A DNA stretch of 64,000 bases from Marinobacter salinisoli (GCF_017301335.1 NZ_CP071247.1:496001-560000); one strand, 5' to 3'; shown: positions 33,691-43,502, numbered from the stretch's first letter. A program made the numbers and translations. Notes: generated from the sequence alone by a model not told the origin.

Positions 33691-34986
33691 ATGACACACG
33701 CATATGACATTGCCGTGGTCGGCGCCGGTATGGTCGGCGCTGCGTTGGCCACGGGCCTTGCACAGGAAGGCTTCACCGTCGCGCTGATTGACCGCGCGCC
33801 GGCGCCCGAGTTCACGCCTGAGGCGGCACCGGATATCCGCGTTTCCGCCCTGAGTAAAGGCTCGGAACGCTACCTTGAGCAACTGGGTGCCTGGCCGCAG
33901 ATCACCCGCATGCGCGCCACGCCCTATCGGCGCCTGGCCGTCTGGGACCAGACCCCGCATCCGCTCAGCAATCTCATTCCCCGAAAATTCACCGAAGTGG
34001 AGTTTGACGCGACCAGCCTGGGCACCAGTCACCTCGGGCACATTGTCGAGAACTCGGTGACCCAACGGGCGTTGTGGCAGGCGGCAGAGGCCAACACCGG
34101 GGTGACCTTTTTCACCGGCCATGAGGTGTCGGCGCTGACCGAAAACCAAGACGACGTCACCCTGACCCTGGACAACAACACCCGCCTGGCAGCCGCCCTG
34201 GTGATCGGCGCGGACGGCGGCCAGTCCCGGATCCGGGATCTGGCCGGCATCGGCGTTACCCGTGACCAGTATGCGCAACAGGCCATGGTGTTGTCCGTTC
34301 GTTACCAGGGGCCTGTCGAGGACATCACCTGGCAGGGGTTTTTCCCTTCGGGCCCCCGGGCTTTCCTGCCCCTGCACAGTGCAGGGGCCGATCATCCGGG
34401 CGAGACCTGGGCCTCCCTGGTCTGGTACGACGCCCCGGAACAGCTCGCCCAGCTGAAAGCGCTGTCCGACAGCGACCTGCTGGCAGCCGTTCAGAAGGCG
34501 TTTCCAACCGACCTGCCACTGCTGACCCATCTGGACCGAAAGGCCAGCTTTCCCATTGCCCGCCAACACGCCAATCACTATTTCTCCGGCCGGGTCGTGC
34601 TGGCCGGGGATTCCGCCCACACCATCAACCCGCTTGCGGGCCAGGGTGTGAATCTCGGGTTTCAGGATGCCCAGTGTTTGCAGGCCGTTCTGAAAGAAGC
34701 CCGGCGGGCCAATGACGACCTGGCCAACCCCGACAGGCTGGCGCGCTACGAGCGACAGCGTCGCCCGGCCAATCGCCGGATGATGCTAACCATGGACCTG
34801 TTCTACCACCTGTTCAGCAACCGGATTCCACCGCTGCACCTGGCGCGCAATCTGGGGCTTGGCGCTGCCCGCGCCCTGCCCTTTGCCCGCAACCGGGTAG
34901 CGCGCTACGCCATGGGTATCGACGACCAGTTGCCCGCCGTACTGAGCCAGTTGGCCAGCCGGATTCCGGGCCTGAACCAGCTTTAG
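33691..34986 (+). CDS. ubiF: UbiF-like 2-octaprenyl-3-methyl-6-methoxy-benzoquinol hydroxylase
   Basis: A 431-residue FAD-dependent monooxygenase of the UbiH/UbiF/Coq6 family in ubiquinone synthesis. The FAD-binding GAGMVGAALA is near residues 11-20, the DG fingerprint is IGADGGQSRIRDLAG, and the second FAD motif is GDSAHTINPLAGQGVNLG. Several stretches match UbiF better than UbiH: PYRRLAVWD, WASLVWYDAPEQ, and the C-terminal MDLFYHLFSNRIPPLHLARNLGL. The gene name is therefore favoured but not proven. HinT follows 46 bases downstream. Confidence 0.86.
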   Translation: MTHAYDIAVVGAGMVGAALATGLAQEGFTVALIDRAPAPEFTPEAAPDIRVSALSKGSERYLEQLGAWPQITRMRATPYRRLAVWDQTPHPLSNLIPRKFTEVEFDATSLGTSHLGHIVENSVTQRALWQAAEANTGVTFFTGHEVSALTENQDDVTLTLDNNTRLAAALVIGADGGQSRIRDLAGIGVTRDQYAQQAMVLSVRYQGPVEDITWQGFFPSGPRAFLPLHSAGADHPGETWASLVWYDAPEQLAQLKALSDSDLLAAVQKAFPTDLPLLTHLDRKASFPIARQHANHYFSGRVVLAGDSAHTINPLAGQGVNLGFQDAQCLQAVLKEARRANDDLANPDRLARYERQRRPANRRMMLTMDLFYHLFSNRIPPLHLARNLGLGAARALPFARNRVARYAMGIDDQLPAVLSQLASRIPGLNQL

Positions 34987-35032
34987 CACACCAGCAAACT
35001 CACTCACCGACGTGACCGACTCAGGAGCCACC

Positions 35033-35398
35033 ATGTCAGACACGATTTTTACCAAGATCATGAACCGGGATATCCCGGCCGACATTATTTACGAGGATGA
35101 GCTCAGCCTCGCCTTCATGGACATCAATCCGCAGGCGCCGGTGCACTTTCTGGTGATTCCGAAAAAGGCGATTGCCACCATCAACGACGTCGAGGAAGAC
35201 GATCGGGAACTGGTGGGCCACTTGTACTGGGTTGCCGGTAAGCTGGCCAAGGAGATGGGATTTGCCGAAGACGGCTATCGTACGGTGATGAACTGCGGAG
35301 AGAATGCCGGTCAGACGGTGTTCCATATCCACCTGCATGTGCTGGCCGGCAAGCCTTTCGGCTGGCCGCCCTACACCGACCGGATGAAACAGGCCTGA
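35033..35398 (+). CDS. hinT: HIT-family purine nucleoside phosphoramidase
   Basis: 121 residues, a single HIT domain. The catalytic motif HIHLHVLAGK is near residues 100-109, and the IFTKIMNRDIPADIIYEDE N-terminus is typical of HinT, which hydrolyses adenosine 5'-phosphoramidates and aminoacyl-adenylates. I chose ATG 35033, seven codons inside a longer frame, with AGGAG upstream. It converges with phoU across 19 bases. Confidence 0.95.
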   Translation: MSDTIFTKIMNRDIPADIIYEDELSLAFMDINPQAPVHFLVIPKKAIATINDVEEDDRELVGHLYWVAGKLAKEMGFAEDGYRTVMNCGENAGQTVFHIHLHVLAGKPFGWPPYTDRMKQA

Positions 35399-35417
35399 CC
35401 TTGCCGGGTGGTGGGGC

Positions 35418-36140
35418 TCAGCGCCCCACGACCCGCTCGGCTTCTTCCACCGAGGTGTGGCGAACGTCCTCGCCCTTGACCATGAAAATGACATTCTCAG
35501 CGATGTTACAGGCGTGGTCGCCAACCCGCTCAAGTGCCCGCAGCACCCACATCACCGACATGCAGCGCGAGATGTTACGCGCATCTTCCATCATGAAGGT
35601 CAGCAGGGCGCGGGTCGCGGCCTGATATTCCTCGTCCACCCGTTTGTCTTCTTTCATGATGCGCAGGGCCTGCTCCGAGTCCAGGCGAGCAAATGCGTCG
35701 AGGGCATCTTGCAGCATGACTTTCACATGCTGGCCAATATGGCGCACCTCAACATAGCCGCGCGGAGCCTGACCCTCCTCAGATAACTTGATGGCCAATT
35801 TGGCGATTTTCTTGGCTTCGTCACCGACGCGCTCGAGATCCGCCACCATTTTGATCACCGAGATCACCAGGCGAAGATCCCGGGCGGTGGGCTGGCGGCG
35901 GGCAATAATGAGCGTGGCTTCCTCGTCGATATCGATTTCCATTTTATCGACCAGCTTATCGCGCCCGCGGATTTGCTCGGCCAGGTCTGAATCGCCGTCG
36001 ATCAAAGCCTGAATGGCACCCTCCACCTGCGCTTCAACCATGCCCCCCATCTCGAGAAACTCGGTCTTGAGCTCCATCAGCTCGGAATTGAACTTGTGGG
36101 AGATGTGATCCCCGTAAACGTTGTCTTTTTCCACTGGCAT
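35418..36140 (-). CDS. phoU: Phosphate signalling protein PhoU
   Basis: 240 residues from the ATG at 36140 (GGAG about 11 bases upstream). Two similar three-helix PhoU repeats carry the metal-site patterns RDKLVDKMEIDIDEEA and KEDKRVDEEYQAATRA, each with a conserved E/DxxxD. It connects PstSCAB transport state to PhoR and represses the Pho regulon when phosphate is ample. It is the last gene of the pst operon. A start at 36182 in the same frame would overlap pstB by 8 bases and adds no family residues. Confidence 0.96.
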   Translation of the reverse strand: MPVEKDNVYGDHISHKFNSELMELKTEFLEMGGMVEAQVEGAIQALIDGDSDLAEQIRGRDKLVDKMEIDIDEEATLIIARRQPTARDLRLVISVIKMVADLERVGDEAKKIAKLAIKLSEEGQAPRGYVEVRHIGQHVKVMLQDALDAFARLDSEQALRIMKEDKRVDEEYQAATRALLTFMMEDARNISRCMSVMWVLRALERVGDHACNIAENVIFMVKGEDVRHTSVEEAERVVGR

Positions 36141-36174
36141 TGTCTTACTCACTCCAATGACGCTGTTACCGGCC

Positions 36175-37062
36175 TCAACCAAACCGGCCAGTAATGTAGG
36201 ATTCGGTCAACTCGTGATCCGGCGAGGTAAATACTTTGCTGGTTTCGTTCACTTCCACCAGATTCCCGAGGTGGAAATACGCGGTTCTGTGCGACACCCT
36301 GGCAGCCTGCTGCATCGAGTGGGTGACGATCACGATGGTGTAACTTTCCGACAGCTCGGCAATCAGTTCCTCCACCTTCGCGGTGGCGATGGGATCAAGC
36401 GCGGAACACGGCTCGTCCATCAGCACCACCTCCGGGCTTACGGCGATGGCACGGGCAATACACAGGCGCTGCTGCTGACCACCGGACATACCGGTGGCGG
36501 TGGCATCCAGGCGATCCTTGACCTCGTCCCACAAACCCGCCTTGCGAAGGCTGTTCTCGACGATCTCATCCAGTTCCGCCTTGCGGTTGGCCAGACCATG
36601 AATACGGGGGCCGTAGGCCACGTTCTCGTAGATGGACTTGGGGAACGGATTCGGCTTCTGGAACACCATGCCCACACGGGCACGCAGCTCCACCACGTCC
36701 CGCTTCGGGTCATAGATGTCCACGTCATCCAGCTGCAGCGAGCCGGTTACCCGGCAGCTGTCGATGCTGTCGTTCATCCGGTTCAGGCAGCGCAAGAAGG
36801 TGGATTTACCGCAGCCGGACGGGCCGATAAACGCAATGACTTCGTTGCGGGCAATGTCCAGGCTGATGTCCTTGATGGCGCGATTGTCACCGTAGAACAC
36901 GTCCACATTGCGCAACTTGAACTTGGCATCGTCGGCAAAGGGGGTTCCAACGGTAACGCCTTCCTCGACCTTCCCCGCCAGCGGCTTGGACTCGGCGCGC
37001 GGCGCATCGGTGTCGGCCTTAACAGAGGTATCCTGGGCAATCGTTGTATTCAGGGTATTCAT
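36175..37062 (-). CDS. pstB: Phosphate ABC transporter ATP-binding protein
   Basis: A 295-residue ATPase that powers phosphate import. Walker A is GPSGCGKST, the signature is [14 protein letters not shown] and Walker B is [13 protein letters not shown]. An N-terminal extension of about 45 residues precedes the family core ([23 protein letters not shown]), longer than in E. coli PstB (257). It lies between pstA (10-base gap) and phoU (34-base gap). Confidence 0.98.
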   Translation of the reverse strand: MNTLNTTIAQDTSVKADTDAPRAESKPLAGKVEEGVTVGTPFADDAKFKLRNVDVFYGDNRAIKDISLDIARNEVIAFIGPSGCGKSTFLRCLNRMNDSIDSCRVTGSLQLDDVDIYDPKRDVVELRARVGMVFQKPNPFPKSIYENVAYGPRIHGLANRKAELDEIVENSLRKAGLWDEVKDRLDATATGMSGGQQQRLCIARAIAVSPEVVLMDEPCSALDPIATAKVEELIAELSESYTIVIVTHSMQQAARVSHRTAYFHLGNLVEVNETSKVFTSPDHELTESYITGRFG

Positions 37063-37072
37063 TTAACTCTCC

Positions 37073-38347
37073 TTACCACCGGCGCTCGAGACGTTTGCGC
37101 AGCCAGATGGCTAATGCATTCATACTAATCAAAAAGGCCAGCAACACCATGATCGCGGCCGAAGCCCGCTCGATGAAAGCCAGTTCCGGGCTGCCTGCCC
37201 ACAGGAACACCTGGACCGGCAATACGGTTGCGGAATCGAAAAAACCGTCCGGCACGTCGACAATAAAGGCCACCATACCGATCAGCAGCAGAGGTGCCGT
37301 CTCGCCGAGCGCCTGCGCCATACCAATAATCGAACCAGTAAGCATACCGGGCATTGCCAGCGGCAAAACGTGGTGCAGAACCACCTGCATCTTGGAGGCG
37401 CCGATGCCCTCGGCCGCTTCGCGAATGGACGGTGGCACACTTTTGATGGCCGCCCGGCTGGAAATGATGATGGTCGGCAGGGTCATCAGGGTCAGCACCA
37501 GCCCCCCCACCACCGGCACAGAGCGCGGCATGCCAAACAGGTTGATAAAGACCGCCAGGCCCAGCAGACCGAAGATGATTGACGGAACCGCGGCCAGGTT
37601 GTTGATGTTCACCTCGATAAAATCAGTGAACTTGTTCTGGGGTGCGAACTCCTCCAGGTAGATCGCGGCGGCCACGCCAATCGGGAACGACAGCACCAGG
37701 GTCACGAACATGGTCAGCAACGAGCCGACCACCGCGCCCAGAATCCCTGCCTTGGACGGATCCCGCGAGTCGCCGCCACTGAAGAACACATCGTTGAAGG
37801 AGGTTTCCACCAAACCTCGCTCGACCAGCTCATCCACCCAGGCTTGCTGCTGATCGTTGAGCTTGATGGAGTACCCCTCATCGCCCGCGTGTTTCACGTA
37901 CACGTCCACATCCGTATGGGTCAGGAATGTCATGGTACGAGTGGTTCCCAACCACTCGGGGTTGTCCTTCAGGGCATCCCTCAGGGTGACCGAGGCATAG
38001 GGGTTGATCAACTCACTGATCAGGTCCCGATCGTCCTCGGTGGCACCGGGGATTTCCTCCATCAGGGCAAGGATGAGCGGTTCGACAAAGTCCGCCATTT
38101 TCAACTGGCGTTTGTCGGTGGGGTCATCGAGGTACATGACCTCGCCATCCAGGTCTACTTCCAGGGTGACGGTGGTTTTGGCAAAACCGGTGTAGCCCTT
38201 GCCAATGATGTCGGCAAACAGGGTTACCAGCGCCGCCAGTGCAATAGCGATCGCAAGAATGCCGTAGGCCCGGAAGCGGCGCTCCTTACGGTAACGCGCC
38301 TTGAGTGACTGGCGGACGAGCTCCGCCTGCGAACGATGATCAGTCAT
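37073..38347 (-). CDS. pstA: Phosphate ABC transporter permease PstA (long form)
   Basis: 424 residues, much longer than E. coli PstA (296). The extra length is an N-terminal region after the first membrane helix (about residues 50-190, DUF3333-like) predicted to face the periplasm. The C-terminal permease has the ABC loop region EAAEGIGASKMQVVLHHVLPLAMPG and about six helices. I chose ATG 38347, which overlaps the pstC stop by 8 bases. An in-frame start at 38431 lies inside pstC. Confidence 0.95.
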   Translation of the reverse strand: MTDHRSQAELVRQSLKARYRKERRFRAYGILAIAIALAALVTLFADIIGKGYTGFAKTTVTLEVDLDGEVMYLDDPTDKRQLKMADFVEPLILALMEEIPGATEDDRDLISELINPYASVTLRDALKDNPEWLGTTRTMTFLTHTDVDVYVKHAGDEGYSIKLNDQQQAWVDELVERGLVETSFNDVFFSGGDSRDPSKAGILGAVVGSLLTMFVTLVLSFPIGVAAAIYLEEFAPQNKFTDFIEVNINNLAAVPSIIFGLLGLAVFINLFGMPRSVPVVGGLVLTLMTLPTIIISSRAAIKSVPPSIREAAEGIGASKMQVVLHHVLPLAMPGMLTGSIIGMAQALGETAPLLLIGMVAFIVDVPDGFFDSATVLPVQVFLWAGSPELAFIERASAAIMVLLAFLISMNALAIWLRKRLERRW

Positions 38348-39728
38348 ACTGTTCCCGATATTTACGAACGATTCTAAGGGCAATGATGTTGAGCAGCAGG
38401 GTCGCCAGGAAGAGCATGGCGCCCAGGGCAAAGGCGGCCAGCGTCTTGGCGCTGTCGAACTCCTGGTCCCCGGTCAGCAGGGTCACGATCTGCACGGTGA
38501 CCGTGGTAACGGCTTCCAGTGGATTGGCGGTCAGGTTCGCGGCCAGACCCGCAGCCATCACCACGATCATGGTTTCACCGATGGCACGGGACACCGCCAG
38601 CAGGACGCCCCCCATAATGCCCGGCAGGGCCGCGGGGAAGATGACCTTCTTCATGGTTTCGGACTGGGTCGCACCCAGTGCCAGTGAGCCATCCCTCAGC
38701 GACTGCGGCACCGCATTGATGACGTCATCAGACAGCGAGGACACGAAAGGAATGATCATGATGCCCATGACCCCCCCGGCGGCGAGCGCGCTCTGGGAGG
38801 CGGCATCGATCCCCAGGGAAGACGCGAGGTCACTGATGAACGGTGCCACGGTCAGTGCGGCAAAGAAGCCGTATACCACGGTCGGAATACCGGCCAGCAT
38901 TTCCAGCAACGGCTTCACCGTACCCCGGACCCGCTTGCTGGCGTATTCGGACAGGTAAATCGCCGACATCAACCCGACCGGTACCGCCACGATCATGGCA
39001 ATGGCGGAAATCAGCAGCGTGCCGGTAAACAGCGGAATCATGCCAAAGGCACCCTCGGCCGCCACCTGATCCGCCCTCAGGGCCGTTTGCGGACTCCACT
39101 GGGAGCCGAAGAAAAATTCCGTAAAAGGCACCTGACCAAAGAACCGGACCGTCTCGTAAGCGACCGAGAAAATAATGCCCACCGTGGTCAGGATGGCCAG
39201 AGCGGCACAGGCGAAGAACAGCCACTTCAGGATGGACTCCACCTGGGAGCGGGCATTCAGTTTGGGACGGACCCGCAACCAACCGAGAAACCCGGCCAGC
39301 ACAGCGACGGAAATCACCAGTGCTGTCATCAACATCCGGCTTTGTTCACGCAACCCCTTCAGGCGTTCGGCAGCGTCGGCGATCGACTGATCGACAAAAC
39401 CGACCGGCAGCGCGCCACTGGCCACGTTGGAGATTTTGCTGAGCAGCAGACTGGCCTGGCCAGCGCCCTGGGGCACAGAATCGGGCGGCAGAGAGCCCAG
39501 CACCAGAGTCTGGATGACCTTGCCTTCAAAAGCAGCCCACAGTGCCAGCACAATCAATGCGGGAATGCCGCTCCACAGGGCGGCACGGGCACCGTAATAA
39601 AACGGCAGGGATTTCAGATGCCGGATGCCGCCCAGTGGCATGGCCAGAGCCCGGGAACGGGCGTAAGCAAAGCCATACGTGATCAGGGCCAGCACGACAG
39701 TCAGTAAAAGCAAATTAGCCGGTTGCAT
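38340..39728 (-). CDS. pstC: Phosphate ABC transporter permease PstC (long form)
   Basis: 462 residues against 319 in E. coli. The first 200 residues hold extra membrane segments and a loop, and the permease domain follows, with QSLRDGSLALGATQSETMKKVIFPAALPG as the coupling-loop motif. It forms the membrane channel with PstA. It lies 122 bases after pstS, a gap that holds a hairpin, so its expression may be lower than that of pstS. Confidence 0.96.
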   Translation of the reverse strand: MQPANLLLLTVVLALITYGFAYARSRALAMPLGGIRHLKSLPFYYGARAALWSGIPALIVLALWAAFEGKVIQTLVLGSLPPDSVPQGAGQASLLLSKISNVASGALPVGFVDQSIADAAERLKGLREQSRMLMTALVISVAVLAGFLGWLRVRPKLNARSQVESILKWLFFACAALAILTTVGIIFSVAYETVRFFGQVPFTEFFFGSQWSPQTALRADQVAAEGAFGMIPLFTGTLLISAIAMIVAVPVGLMSAIYLSEYASKRVRGTVKPLLEMLAGIPTVVYGFFAALTVAPFISDLASSLGIDAASQSALAAGGVMGIMIIPFVSSLSDDVINAVPQSLRDGSLALGATQSETMKKVIFPAALPGIMGGVLLAVSRAIGETMIVVMAAGLAANLTANPLEAVTTVTVQIVTLLTGDQEFDSAKTLAAFALGAMLFLATLLLNIIALRIVRKYREQYD

Positions 39729-39798
39729 GGTATTTCCTGTATTAGCCTTCGGATGCCCCCGATACCCCGGTCAGGCAGCGGGGACCTGATGCGCAAAA

Positions 39799-39824
39799 GG
39801 GTGCGGCCGTTTCGGGCCGCACCC
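39799..39824 (-). terminator. Intercistronic hairpin between pstS and pstC
   Basis: A 10-bp perfect stem GGGTGCGGCC / GGCCGCACCC with a 6-base loop, followed on the minus strand by TTTTG. It could partly terminate transcription or protect the pstS 3' end, giving more pstS than transporter message, as is common for binding-protein genes. Confidence 0.7.
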
Positions 39825-39850
39825 TCTGCTTGCCTGCATCAGGCCGATGG

Positions 39851-40894
39851 TTACATCAATTCGTCTTTGTTCAGATCCGGCAGGTTTTCTGCCTTTTCCA
39901 TCAGCGTCATCAGCTGGTCGCGGGGTGGCACGATCAGACCAACCTTTTTCAGGTAGCCGTTCCTGCCCATTGCGGCGTTGCTGGTGAATTCACTGACGAA
40001 TTCCTGGATACCCGGGATCACGCCGACGTGGGCCTTTTTCACGTAGAAGAACAGTGAACGGGCAACCGGGTACTGGTCAGAGGCGATCGCTTCTGCGGTG
40101 GGCACCATGCCATCCAGGGTGGCCGCCTGCAGACGATCGGCGTTCTCCTCCAGGAAACTGAAACCGAACACGCCGTACATGTCGGTATCACCGATCAGTT
40201 TCTGAACGATCAGGTTATCGTTTTCACCGGCCTCGATAAAAGCACCGTCTTCACGAACACTCTCACAGATGGCCTTGTGCTGCTCTTCACTCAGAGCCTT
40301 GGCTTCAGGCAGTGCATCACAACCGGCGGCCAGAGCCAGTTCGTTGAACGAATCACGGGTACCGGACGTCGGCGGCGGCCCCATGACACGGATTGGCTTG
40401 TTGGGCAGGCTGGCGTCGACATCGCTCCAGTTTTTGTTCGGGTTAGCCACCCACTCGCCATTCACCGGCACCTTGGCACCCAGAGCCAGGAACAGCTGTT
40501 CCAGGGTCAGGTCCATGTTCTCGGCTTCCTTGGAACTGGCAATCACGATGCCGTCAGAGCCGATGCGGTATTCGGTAATGTCGGTCACACCGTTCTTCTG
40601 GCACAGTTCGAACTCGGACACCTTCATCCGGCGGGAAGCGTTGGTGATGTCCGGGTGCTGAGTCCCGATACCCTGGCAGAACAGTTTGAGGCCGCCGCCC
40701 GAACCGGTGGATTCCAGCTTCGGCGTGCGGAAATCCGTCTTGGTGCCGAAACGCTCGGCAACGACGGTGGCGAACGGGTACACAGTGGAAGAGCCGACAA
40801 TGCTGATGGTATCGCGGGCCATGGCCGGCGCTGACATGGCTGCTACGCTGCCGGTCAGAGCGACAGTTGCAAACATCTTTTTCATCTTGCTCAC
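39851..40894 (-). CDS. pstS: Phosphate-binding protein PstS
   Basis: A 347-residue periplasmic phosphate receptor. The signal peptide ends near APAMA (about 26). The binding site is visible as GSSTVYP at the mature N-terminus and the TSGTRDSF loop in the middle. The length and the PhoX/SphX-like features (SRRMKVSEFELC, GFSFLEENADRLQ) match the Pseudomonas and Marinobacter type rather than E. coli PstS. It is the first gene of the operon, behind a Pho box 75 bases upstream. Confidence 0.96.
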   Translation of the reverse strand: MSKMKKMFATVALTGSVAAMSAPAMARDTISIVGSSTVYPFATVVAERFGTKTDFRTPKLESTGSGGGLKLFCQGIGTQHPDITNASRRMKVSEFELCQKNGVTDITEYRIGSDGIVIASSKEAENMDLTLEQLFLALGAKVPVNGEWVANPNKNWSDVDASLPNKPIRVMGPPPTSGTRDSFNELALAAGCDALPEAKALSEEQHKAICESVREDGAFIEAGENDNLIVQKLIGDTDMYGVFGFSFLEENADRLQAATLDGMVPTAEAIASDQYPVARSLFFYVKKAHVGVIPGIQEFVSEFTSNAAMGRNGYLKKVGLIVPPRDQLMTLMEKAENLPDLNKDELM

Positions 40895-40953
40895 GTTGAA
40901 TCTCCCTACCTTCCGATGGATCGTTCTGGGTGGATCTGTTTTTCGATAGGGCC

Positions 40954-40987
40954 AGACTAAGGGGGATCTGTGACAGCTTTGTTACAG
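40954..40987 (-). promoter_or_regulatory. Pho box and promoter of pstSCAB-phoU
   Basis: Read on the minus strand, CTGTAAC-AAAG-CTGTCAC (40987 down to 40970) is a good Pho box. A weak -10-like TAGTCT (40959-40954) follows after 10 bases. It marks the operon as a PhoB target. Confidence 0.85.
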
Positions 40988-41090
40988 GTAACGAAAAAAA
41001 CGGATTTGCGACTCAAATCTGCTTGCAGCGGCCGCAAACACCGCTAACATGCGAGGGAAAATAACTCCAAAGCAGTAAAAGGCGAGTCCC

Positions 41091-41495
41091 ATGATGGCAT
41101 TTGACGATGACAAACCCACCCCGAGAGGCGAATTAACGCTTCAGATTGTCCCGCTTCCCTCCGACACCAATCCCAACGGCGATGTCTTTGCCGGTTGGCT
41201 GGTGAAGCAGATGGACATTGCCGCCGCCAATGTCGCGGGCCGCATTTCACAGGGTCGGAACGCCACCGTCGCCATGGACCGCATGGAGTTCCTGTCGCCG
41301 CTGCGGGTTGGCTCCCAGGTGAGTTGTTACTGTGACCTGGTGGAAATCGGGCGCAGCTCGATGAAGATTCACGTCGAGGTCTGGACCCTGGATCGCTACG
41401 ACCACCAACCGAGAAAAGTCACCGAAGGCCTGTTCGTTTACGTCGCCATCGACGAACATGGCCGGATCCGGGAAGTCCCCGAGCAGCGTTTCTGA
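41091..41495 (+). CDS. yciA: YciA-type acyl-CoA thioesterase
   Basis: 134 residues, one hotdog domain. The catalytic Asp lies in DTNPNGDVFAGWLVKQMDIAA, and VAMDRMEFLSPLRVGSQVSC is the second family block. YciA hydrolyses a wide range of acyl-CoAs. Two adjacent ATG codons (41091 and 41094) could both serve; the first is used here. It stands alone, divergent from pstS. Confidence 0.9.
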   Translation: MMAFDDDKPTPRGELTLQIVPLPSDTNPNGDVFAGWLVKQMDIAAANVAGRISQGRNATVAMDRMEFLSPLRVGSQVSCYCDLVEIGRSSMKIHVEVWTLDRYDHQPRKVTEGLFVYVAIDEHGRIREVPEQRF

Positions 41496-41524
41496 GCCCC
41501 GCCCGGGATCACCCCGGCGCCTCC

Positions 41525-42706
41525 CTAGGGCGACGGCTGGGGCCTGAGCCCGCGAAACGCGATCAGGCCCAGGATCGGCCCCGGCAGTAACCAGAGCACC
41601 ACCCAGGTCGTCTGTGCCTCCCAGAGTGAGCTGACCAGCAAGATCGCCGGCAGGGTCACCCCGAAGCCCACCGCATTCATCACCGATAGCGAGGACCCCA
41701 CCAGTTGGGGCGGCGCAGTAGCGGCCGCCAGTGCCGAAAACTGGGGGGAATCGGCAATCACCGCCAGCCCCCAGATAAACAGCAACACCAGCAGGACCAC
41801 CGGCGGCATGCCAGACAACCACGGATAGCACAGGCACACCAGGCCGGATGTCGCCAGCGCGCGCCTTGCCACCCAGTCACTGCCCAGGTGCCGGCTCAGC
41901 CGGCCACCCAGCACGCAGCCCACGAAACCGACGGCGATAATGGCAAATGACAGCCAGGGCACCAGCTGTTCAGACCGGCCGAGGCGTTCCAGCTCTCGCG
42001 CCACCAGGAGCGGCACCAGCATCCAGAAAGCATACAATTCCCACATGTGGCCAATGTAGCCACCGGCCACCGCACGGAATCGAGGCACGGCCAATGCCGC
42101 CAGACCCTGTTTCAGGCCCAGCCGCCCGGCGTTCTTCGGCAGGTGTGGGCCATCCCCCAGCCGCAACACCAGCAACCCACCGACAACCGCCAGCATGGAC
42201 GCCCCCAGCAGCGGCCATTGCCAGGGCATGCCCAGCGTGGCGCCACGCATCAAATGCGGCAACGCCGTGCCCAGGGTCAGCATGCCCACCAGCCAGGCCA
42301 GCGCCGCCCCCGCGTGACTGGGGGTCCAGGCGATGACCATTTTCATTCCCAACGGATAAATTCCGGCCAGGCACAGCCCGGTGACGAACCGGAGCAACAG
42401 GGCCGCTGGCAGATGCTCCGCAACCAGAACAAACCCGGCATTAATCACCGCGCCCAGAACGCTGGCCAGCGCGAAAATCCGACTGGCACCAAAGCGGTCC
42501 GCCAGCCCGGTAACCGCGAGGGTGAGGGTGCCACTGATGAACCCGGCCTGCACCGCCAGGGTCATCCAGCCCAGCTCGGGTTCACCCAGCCCCAGCTCGC
42601 GGGAGAACGACAGCCAAACCCCGTTGACGCTGAACCACAGGGATGTCCCGAAAAGCTGCGCCAGTACAATCACCGGCAGGGGGAAACGTCGAAGAAATTC
42701 GGTCAT
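41525..42706 (-). CDS. MFS transporter
   Basis: 393 residues from the ATG at 42706, with about 12 membrane segments. The first loop keeps GLADRFGASRIF, the MFS motif A pattern (G-x-x-x-D-x-x-G-x-R/K). The second half repeats it weakly (GGRLSRHLGSDWVARR). The QLFGTSLWFSVNGVW N-terminus is shared with a group of uncharacterised transporters in Proteobacteria. The substrate cannot be predicted, and the neighbours give no hint. It converges with yciA across 29 bases. Confidence 0.85.
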   Translation of the reverse strand: MTEFLRRFPLPVIVLAQLFGTSLWFSVNGVWLSFSRELGLGEPELGWMTLAVQAGFISGTLTLAVTGLADRFGASRIFALASVLGAVINAGFVLVAEHLPAALLLRFVTGLCLAGIYPLGMKMVIAWTPSHAGAALAWLVGMLTLGTALPHLMRGATLGMPWQWPLLGASMLAVVGGLLVLRLGDGPHLPKNAGRLGLKQGLAALAVPRFRAVAGGYIGHMWELYAFWMLVPLLVARELERLGRSEQLVPWLSFAIIAVGFVGCVLGGRLSRHLGSDWVARRALATSGLVCLCYPWLSGMPPVVLLVLLFIWGLAVIADSPQFSALAAATAPPQLVGSSLSVMNAVGFGVTLPAILLVSSLWEAQTTWVVLWLLPGPILGLIAFRGLRPQPSP

Positions 42707-42875
42707 TCTTGTGGTCTTTTGTTCAAGCGATGGATACAGCCTAGCCCCGGCAGACCAACTTCGCCCATGCGACATTGGCACCCGGTAAGCCATTGGCAAG
42801 GCTTGCGAAATGTGTAACCTTTCTATGGTTGCACGGAACCCTGCCAACAACCAGCCAGCCGACCCCGGTGCGTGT

Positions 42876-43502
42876 ATGAATCGTCAGACTTTCACAGCCA
42901 TCCTGTTCGCCCTGCTCCTGCCAGTGGCCCCGGTTGCCGCCGACCTCGGCCTGTCACCCTTTGCCGGTTACCGCATGAGCAGTTCGGTGGACGTAAAGAC
43001 CGCCGGCGCCAGCAACCGAGACCAGATCGACTTCCGGGATAGCGTGAGCCACGGGCTGGTGGTCAACTTTGATCTGGATGAGCCCGGCAAACAGGGGGAA
43101 GTGTACTTCGGCCGGCAAAGTACGTCGGCCCGGCTCGACGACGGTCTGTTCGCCCCGGGCATCGGATCGATTGACCTGACGATTTACCAGCTCCAGTTCG
43201 GCGGGCTTTATTTTCCGGGTGGACAAAGCCACGGTGGATTCGTTTCCGGGGTGCTGGGCGTGACCCGACTGGAACCGGACGACTCACGGTTCGAAACCGA
43301 CCACCGTGCGGCGCTGTCTATCGGGGCCGGCTATCAGTTTCTGCTGGCCGAACAACTGCGCCTGAGGCTGGATCTTCGCGGTGTGTACACCACGCTGAAT
43401 TCATCCGGTTCCGTGTTCTGCTCCGGCGGGTGTGAAATACGGTTCGTCAGCAGTGGCTACCTGCAGGTGGAGGCTGGTGCCGGCCTGGTCGTTCGCTTCT
43501 GA
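42876..43502 (+). CDS. Outer-membrane beta-barrel protein
   Basis: 208 residues with a signal peptide (cleavage near PVAAD, about 22). After it, alternating polar and hydrophobic strands fit an eight-strand barrel, and the last residue is an aromatic Phe (GAGLVVRF), the usual outer-membrane insertion signal. SPFAGYRMSSSVDVK and YQLQFGGLYFPGG are strand-like. Two Cys residues near the end (CSGGCE) could form a loop disulfide. No specific family is recognised. Confidence 0.8.
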   Translation: MNRQTFTAILFALLLPVAPVAADLGLSPFAGYRMSSSVDVKTAGASNRDQIDFRDSVSHGLVVNFDLDEPGKQGEVYFGRQSTSARLDDGLFAPGIGSIDLTIYQLQFGGLYFPGGQSHGGFVSGVLGVTRLEPDDSRFETDHRAALSIGAGYQFLLAEQLRLRLDLRGVYTTLNSSGSVFCSGGCEIRFVSSGYLQVEAGAGLVVRF

